Assembly (NCBI GenBank): GCA_023374045.1
Contig: CM041783.1
Coordinates: 120,343,503-120,407,502, forward strand
Source: Limonium bicolor
Taxonomy: Eukaryota > Streptophyta > Magnoliopsida > Caryophyllales > Plumbaginaceae
DNA: 64,000 bases
Direction of reading: 5' to 3'
The notes under the pieces were generated by a model. That model did no database searches. It had not been told where the DNA came from and saw only the letters and a list, made by a program, of their open reading frames with translations. How positions within the stretch are numbered: position 1 is the stretch's first letter; each line of letters opens with the position of its first letter. Shown here one piece after another: positions 58,506 through 64,000 of the stretch. Made by a program: the position numbers and the translations under genes.

Positions 58506-60032
58506 CTAGGATGAACGTCTCAGCTCTAAAGAAGATACCTCTCCTTTGTCTATCAGCTCTTGGATTGTGTTCTTTAGTGTGGTACACTCATCGGTGGTGT
58601 GTCCCCGGATTCTATGATAGTCGCAGTATTCATGCAAATGTGGCCCAAGTTTCTTGATTCTTGACCTTGTATTGAAAAGTGCTAGATGACCTTCCTCGAC
58701 TAATATTTTCAATGCTTCGCTGAGCGACATTCCGAGGTTCGAAACTTGTCCCTGTGAGCTTTTTTTGAGTGTACGTTCCCTTCTTTCCAAGATTTCGGAT
58801 TGCTCTGTCAATTTGATTTCAGTGTCCTCCAAAGCAATCACGGCCGCCATCAATCGTTTGAAGTCACAAATCCCTAGATATCTCAGCCGGCATTGGTACT
58901 CTTCTCTCAGGCCAGAAATCACCATTCGTATTTGCTCCTCCTCAGTGGGTCGATTATTCATTTGCCCAGCCTTCACCCTCCATCTTTCTATGAATTCCCT
59001 CACAGTTTCGCCATGGTTTTGACGGGTGATTTCTAAATCTCTGTGTGTAACTTCATGATGAAAGTTACCACCGTATTGAGTGAGAAATTCAAAGTACAGG
59101 TCTTTGCTTGACTTTCCTTTCAAATCCAGACCCATAATCCAAGAGTAAGCAGGCCCCTCTAAGTAGAATCTAAAGCACGCGGCCTTCAGCTCATCGGATA
59201 GACCATGTAGATCCATGAGCTTATCATACCTATCAACGTGATGCCTTGGGTTTCCAATCCCTTCATACTTCTTCATTTCAGGCAGACTCATGCCTTTTTG
59301 CAGACGAGCATCAAGATACGGGTTAGTTGGCTCCCAACCTGCAGACTTAAAACGTTGGGCTAGCTCTAGTTCCGCCTTCAGTTCTTTCACCAATTCTTTC
59401 ATTGGACTCGCTCTGAGATCAAGGTTTTGGATTGAAATGGCTTTCTCAGGGTAGCCGGTGTCAAGAGATTGAGAGGGCAGTATTGTTCCTGGTTGAAGGT
59501 GTTGGCTTGAATTTGATGAGTGATGAGGTACTTACCAAGGAAGGACATATTCTTGCATGGGCAAGGAGAGGTTTAAGTCGGAATGCACCATGGGGGAAGA
59601 TGGGCCTTGGGTCTTACCCTCGTCACAGACCATTTGTGGTTGCCAAATTCCTCTCATGGCGGTTGGGGTTCTCAGAGTTGCACTGTACATAGGTGAAGAA
59701 GGCATGCTTGGTGTGGTTCGGGATTGGACAGAGAGAGTGTGATGATCCATTGCTTGAAACTTATAGGCATCGTATGCAGAGTAAGTTGGAGGGTCCTTGT
59801 AACTGTTATCCGACCCCGCATAGACCCTATTTATTCTTCTTTGGACAAATTCTTCTATCTTCAGGTTTTTCTCCAAGTCATCAGCAAGGTCATGGATCAA
59901 TCTTTCGTGAACAAATCGACCTTCAACTGTTTGATCATGTCGAGGGGCTTCCTCCATCTTTTCTGCCGTTGCTATAGGTAGACTGGTCTTCTTTCTTTCT
60001 AGTTGCCAACTGTCACGAACACCTGCATGCAC
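58506..60032 (-). pseudogene. E3 gag (Tat/Ogre type), one premature stop
   Basis: This is a single minus-strand frame of about 508 codons, starting MHAGVRDSWQLERKKTSL at 60032 and broken only by TAA at 59532-59534; 59402 onward is in the same frame. The capsid part has AACFRFYLEGPAYSWIMGL, YGGNFHHEVTHRDLE, GETVREFIERWRVKAGQMNN and MVISGLREEYQCRLRYLGI. Near the end is a zinc-site variant typical of Tat gag, CDYHRIRGHTTDEC (CX2HX4HX4C), followed by LKNTIQELIDKGEV. The TAA lies in CTTGGTAAGTACC, which also looks like a splice donor; I found no acceptor that keeps the frame, so a C-to-T stop is preferred. The protein would coat RNA in particles. No protease or pol follows. Confidence 0.85.
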
Positions 60033-62554
60033 AAGGATTAGAATGAAGAAGAGGTAAATCAGTATGTTTTGTTAAACAAAAATTTGTTGTGTGATGAATG
60101 TAAATGATTGTTAGTGATTTTTATTTATCCTGAAAATGTTGTGAGATGGGTGTCAATTTATTTCATCAAAAAAAATTTTTTTAAAAGGGGATGTATCCGT
60201 AGACACCGCAAACTTCACCCCATAAAGCAAAGTTTTGAGAGCGATAGATAAAACGTGAAGGGTCGTCACGTTGGTTCCCTTCTTTAAACAAGTGCATGCC
60301 AAAAGAAACCGAGATTTTGGAAAACAATTTTTTTTAAAAAACCTTGTTTTCAAAGTGGCGGATTTTCTCAATATGAATTTTGACGCTCGGTCATTCGCAA
60401 AGAAAATAGGGAGTGGGGAACTTTATACACATTGATCTAAACAAATTCAAAGGGAATGTATAAACCTATACATGTACTCTATTGAGAAATGGACAAGCGA
60501 GAAAAGAATCATAGGGAAAACCTATACATCATTCTAAAAAGTCATTAAAAAGGGGAATTTTGAGCTAAACTTCTTCTGAACTCTTTTGGTCCGCCTTCGG
60601 GCTTCTGACTGGCTGCTCACGCTTGGGCAACTGGATGGCTGCTCACTCGTCTTCGAGCTCTTGACCGGATGCTCACTCGTCTTCGGGCTTTCGCAGCGAA
60701 GTGGTACTGCCATCAAGCAATACAAGCTGGTGTTCGTCTAACTTTCAACAGCTTGAACTCGAACAGTCGTTGCTAGTCTTCATGTCGCTTGACTCACTCC
60801 GCGGGTTGGTGCGTCTCTGGCTTTCGGCTCAAACCGCGTAGTCGATCTTCATGCTGCTCCTCTTGCTCCGACAATAAGAATGAGGGATATTTTTGAGAAA
60901 GGAAAGGTGAATGATCGAGCATGAAATCTCATGTAAAAATCCACCACTTTTGTGAAAACACGAAATGACTAGTACGCTCCACGGTAATGACCGCTGCTCT
61001 TGAAGGTGGGCAGAACTTCAAAAATAGCGGGTCACAACATGGGGACTAAATCATTTATTTTGAAATACGTTTGTGAAAATCAATTTTTGAAAACTGTTTT
61101 CGAAAACTATTTTGAAATGATGTTGAAAATTGTTGTTTGTAGAAAGTAGGTTCTTTACAAAATCTATTTTTTGAAAATTGTTTTGGAAATAACATTTTGG
61201 TAGAATAGTTTTTTAAAGATGAAGTGACAGGTTTTAAAACCCCGAATGCTTATGAGTGAAATTTAGGTGAAGTTCTAAATTAAACGAGCTCGAAAGAAAG
61301 CTTTAAGGGACACACAAAAGAGAATTCCGAACATTTTAAAAACAGATTGGTTTGAAAAAGTGGTTTGCACACATGTATAGCAAATGGTAAATCGTGGCTA
61401 TATTTGATGTGGAGCTGTAAGTTTTAGTGTTGGGATAATCACTTTCCAGGTCAATTATGATTCTGTCTCACCGGGGGAACCATCGTCCCTTCACTATCAT
61501 CTCTCGGGGTTTTTCTCTGCTATGCCTTTGTGGGGCATGTCATCAAGAAAGTCCGGAGTGCTTAAGTTCAAAAGGTCAGGACACCCGAGATGATAAGGAA
61601 ACATACGCCACGGCCAGTGATGATCCGACAACACCCCACTCTTCGGAAAACTCGGGGAAGTATTGTATGGGAACGGGTCTCTCGTCACCTGCACGGTCAA
61701 GTGTGTCTAAAGTCCAAATTATTCACTGACTACGTTGTGCCATGTATGGGTATCCGGTAAATACGGGATCCTCTATGGACGTATAGCGTGACATTGGGCT
61801 TTAGAGACACATGTGGTGCAGAGGAACAATGGAGAACTGAGCCCATGCAATCTTCAGGGTAAGGCAAAAGGGCGGTCAGACAGGCGGCATACAAGGGGGT
61901 GACTTCCATAAACCCGTCTTAGACACCGGACCAGGTAGCTGGACACTGAAGGCTCAAAGTTCACTATATGCTGGCATCGACTCGGATAATGGAGGATGAT
62001 TTTGGATCATGAGCTCAAGGCGTCGGTCAGAAACCTTACCGCCTCGTGGGTTTGTTCACTCATAAAGTGACCCTAGCTCCTGGGGAATCAACCGTGGACC
62101 GGTTGGGGATCCCGTGACATCGTGGGTAAATCGGGTGACACAGAGGAATGCATGTCCTAAGCTACCCACCCCATGCACCCCACAATCGCAATATAAATAT
62201 GAAAGCATAAACAAACCAAATGAAGTTAGCACCAACCTATGTACTAAGTGCTTTATCATGAGATCAGTGATTCCAAATTGTTTTTTATTAGCCTAAAGGG
62301 AAGTTAGCTTCATTCACACCTAAGTGTCTCTTTCTAATCGTGAGCTAATTATTAACCCAATTGTTGTAATGTTTGCTGAGGATCTAACAAATCCTATCTG
62401 TCCTCATCAGATACACACTCTAAGTGTGGAGTAGAATAATCCTAGAGGCTTTGAAACGAATCTCTTGAAGGTTTTGAAAGAAGTGGGGAAAGTCCCGACA
62501 ATTTTGAATGGAGTTCAGTCTTCCTTGAGTTTGAGAAAAACTTACTCAAGTTTT
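60033..62554 (-). other. E3 5' leader, containing an inverted LTR-start fragment
   Basis: On the minus strand this lies between primer site and gag. The gag-proximal end has TTGTGCATGCAG, a possible splice acceptor. From about 60198 the plus strand carries a stretch similar to the start of a Tat-type LTR, in inverted orientation relative to E3 (separate entry). ORFs are small and have no recognisable domains. Short Glu/Arg- and Ser-rich ORFs near 60534-60725 reflect local CTTCGGGCT-type repeats. Confidence 0.6.
60180..60400 (+). repeat. Polypurine tract plus LTR start of a second Tat/Ogre-like family, plus strand
   Basis: AAAAGGGGATGTATC precedes CGTAGACACCGCAAACTTCA. The following 200 bases align with the start of the E3 LTR on its own strand: GTAGACACC, CACCC.ATAAAGCAAA, GGGTCGTCAC, then GCCAAAA.GAAACC. 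Orientation is opposite to E3 and similarity fades after about 60400. It may be the head of an inserted LTR whose far end I cannot identify. Confidence 0.6.
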
Positions 62555-62571
62555 CCCCAGCAGAGTCGCCA
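62555..62571 (-). other. Primer-binding site of E3
   Basis: The minus strand reads TGGCGACTCTGCTGGGG, three bases after the LTR end. This is the type reported for Ogre elements (tRNA-Arg, from memory). Confidence 0.82.
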
Positions 62572-62574
62572 TTC

Positions 62575-63899
62575 TGTGGAGGGTGATTTTTCGGTATGAG
62601 GGGGGGGGGTCTATGCAAATGACTAAAAGCCTAGATCCTAAAATGCCATTCTGTGGAGGGTGAAAACCCGTTATTATGGCATCCCTCAAATACCTACTCT
62701 ATCGTCCGTCTTTCCCAGAAAGCATAAGGGGAATGCTAGTGAGCACTACACCCGCTCTCAATGGACTCCACGCGGACTTATGCCCTAAGGGCGAAAATTA
62801 ACTAGAGTCGCCACCAAGTTTGACCTAAGGAACTAGGAAGGAAAGATGAGGGTTCTAAGAACCGTTAATTGACTCTGAGATTGTTGCCTATGAATGGGAG
62901 TTATCTGGTCAGATCAGAGATTCTATTGTGGGTTCACACTGGGTTACACCCCTCAGAAGTGGCAACGACCACGACTTCGGATTGGTGCCCGAGGAAACCT
63001 CGGTCTCCAATTGTCGGGATTGCCTTCTTTCAAAACCTTATTAGAGAGATTCAGTTAATGCCGAAGGATAGGATTAGGACGGGAAGAGAGAGAGTGGATG
63101 AGGCGAGCTTTTCTGCCAAGCTAACGCCAAGAGGAAGAATTGGTGAATTCGAATGAGTATAGAATGAAGATTTGGAATGGTCTGAGGTTGAGTGAATTAG
63201 AAAAGACTTGAAGTCTGATGGTTTGAAGTTTGTGGGAGCCGAAGAAGGTTTGAGTGTATCGAGAGGCGTGAAGAATGCCTTAGAGGGGAAAAAGATTTTT
63301 TGTTTGGAATGGGGTCGCACCCGAGATGGGCTGCCTACGTACTCAACTCCCTGTTGAGATCAGACCTTACGTAGTTCAGGGTTTTGGGGTCTGTGAGACA
63401 TTCGAGTTCGGGAGATGTTCGAGTCTATGAGACGCTCGGGTCTGTGAGACTTTAGAAGTTTGAATGAAGTTGGAATTTGTAAGAGGATTTGAGTTTAAGG
63501 TGAGTTGGAGTTTGAATGATTTGAGTTTGGATAATGATCTGAGTGTGTGAGGCAATTGAAGTTTGGGTAAGGATCCTGGGTTTTTTGGATTTGAGATTCT
63601 GAAAGCGATTGAGGAAAATCATTTTATTGTAAAAGGGCGGATAATCCCGAGGGATTACCCTATGTACCCCCTCGAACACGACACTTAATTAATGGTAAGT
63701 GCCGAGGCTCGAAAGATGGGGCAATGAATTTATGTCGAAAAATAGGATTCAAAGAAACACCATGAAGGAGATGTTCTCGGTCGAACCCTAATAACGTCTC
63801 TAACTCCCGGGTTTTAAAACATTAAAAACCAAAAACATTGAAATCGAGCGGAAGGGAGTTAGACGATTCTAAAATCCCGGCTGCAACTAGGAAGGTCGT
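62575..63899 (-). repeat. 5' LTR of E3, partial
   Basis: It matches 47909-49234 base for base apart from about 11 differences, including the G-run (10 against 12). Similarity stops abruptly after AAGGTCGT at 63899. Confidence 0.92.
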
Positions 63900-64000
63900 A
63901 AACTTAGATATGGTGTTTAAATGATAACCAAGATATAAGAAGGCTAAATAATGCCTTAGAAACATTTCTAATCAAAGAAAGCATAAGGAAACACCAAAAA
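63900..64000. other. Unassigned sequence breaking the E3 5' LTR
   Basis: The last 101 bases do not match the corresponding part of the left E3 LTR. They are AT-rich with no recognisable terminus, so they could be another insertion or a deletion junction. Confidence 0.6.

Larger units (their letters stand above)
47909..64000 (-). mobile_element. E3: Tat/Ogre-like gag-only retrotransposon (5' LTR runs out of the window)
   Basis: The left LTR is 47909-54076 and the right LTR starts at 62575. The primer site lies beside the right LTR, so the element is on the minus strand. Order on the minus strand: primer site, about 2.5 kb leader, gag (60032-58506), about 4.4 kb of noncoding sequence with tandem arrays, polypurine tract, 3' LTR. 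Protease, RT, RNase H and integrase are absent, so it is non-autonomous. Over 1325 comparable bases the LTRs differ at about 11 positions by eye (0.8%). ACTTC (47904-47908) is the candidate left target duplication; the right copy is outside the window. Confidence 0.85.

Noticed and set aside
59525..59540. GTAAGT in E3 gag as an intron donor
   Set aside because: No acceptor downstream keeps the frame, and the unspliced frame is open on both sides of the single TAA; a C-to-T stop is simpler.

Overview
This window is repeat-rich nuclear DNA of a flowering plant, probably one with a large genome. I see no free-standing host gene, rRNA or tRNA. Nearly all of it can be assigned to at least seven LTR retrotransposons of three Ty3/gypsy groups, nested up to three deep: chromodomain elements of Tekay type (primer site matching initiator tRNA-Met), an Athila-like element (primer site TGGCGCCGTTGCCGGGG) and Tat/Ogre-like elements (primer site TGGCGACTCTGCTGGGG). 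The species cannot be read from the sequence.

Layout. (1) 1-3278: 3' end of a plus-strand chromodomain element (A), with integrase, chromodomain and a 2.2 kb LTR. (2) 3279-4919 and 29110-29680: two halves of one LTR of a minus-strand element, E2. They were split by E1 (4920-29104), a 24.2 kb minus-strand element with two 5124-bp LTRs, a CTTTG target duplication and no recognisable gag-pol. (3) Inside E1, at 11813-19481, is a young plus-strand Athila-like element with equal 1546-bp LTRs, a GCCCC duplication and one intact 917-codon gag-protease ORF, but no RT, RNase H or integrase. (4) 29681-40082: E2 internal region on the minus strand. It holds gag with two zinc knuckles, an AlkB-type 2OG-Fe(II) dioxygenase ORF, protease, RT, RNase H, integrase and chromodomain. 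A 3939-bp solo LTR (31908-35846, ATAAG duplication) splits RNase H. (5) 40083 to about 42731: the other E2 LTR, cut by E4, a Tat/Ogre-like minus-strand element (LTR about 42732-44528, then tandem-repeat-rich 3' sequence). (6) 47909 to the window end: E3, another minus-strand Tat/Ogre-like element inserted in E4, with a 6.17 kb LTR, a 92-bp tandem array and a gag but no pol.

The main discovery candidate is the AlkB dioxygenase ORF at 37568-38278. It lies between gag and protease of E2, on the sense strand, and appears to sit inside a spliceosomal intron of the element's gag-pol gene. It carries the HxD...H iron triad and the RxNxTxR signature of AlkB and resembles the catalytic domain of plant ALKBH1-like proteins. 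AlkB enzymes remove methyl groups from nucleic acids, so I infer that this lineage may have captured a host demethylase that acts on its own RNA or cDNA. This copy is decayed (one premature stop in AlkB, several in gag-pol, an Asp-to-Asn change in the RT active site), so an active relative would have to be sought elsewhere.

Secondary signals: short introns in E2 gag; arrays of GTCCG/CGGAC palindromes in the LTRs of four otherwise different families; duplicated polypurine tracts flanking tandem repeats in E1 and E2; and a copy of the LTR/primer-site junction inside the E3 LTR. Ages are ordered by nesting and by LTR divergence counted by eye: Athila-like about 1.3%, E3 about 0.8%, E1 about 3.7% in a sampled part.
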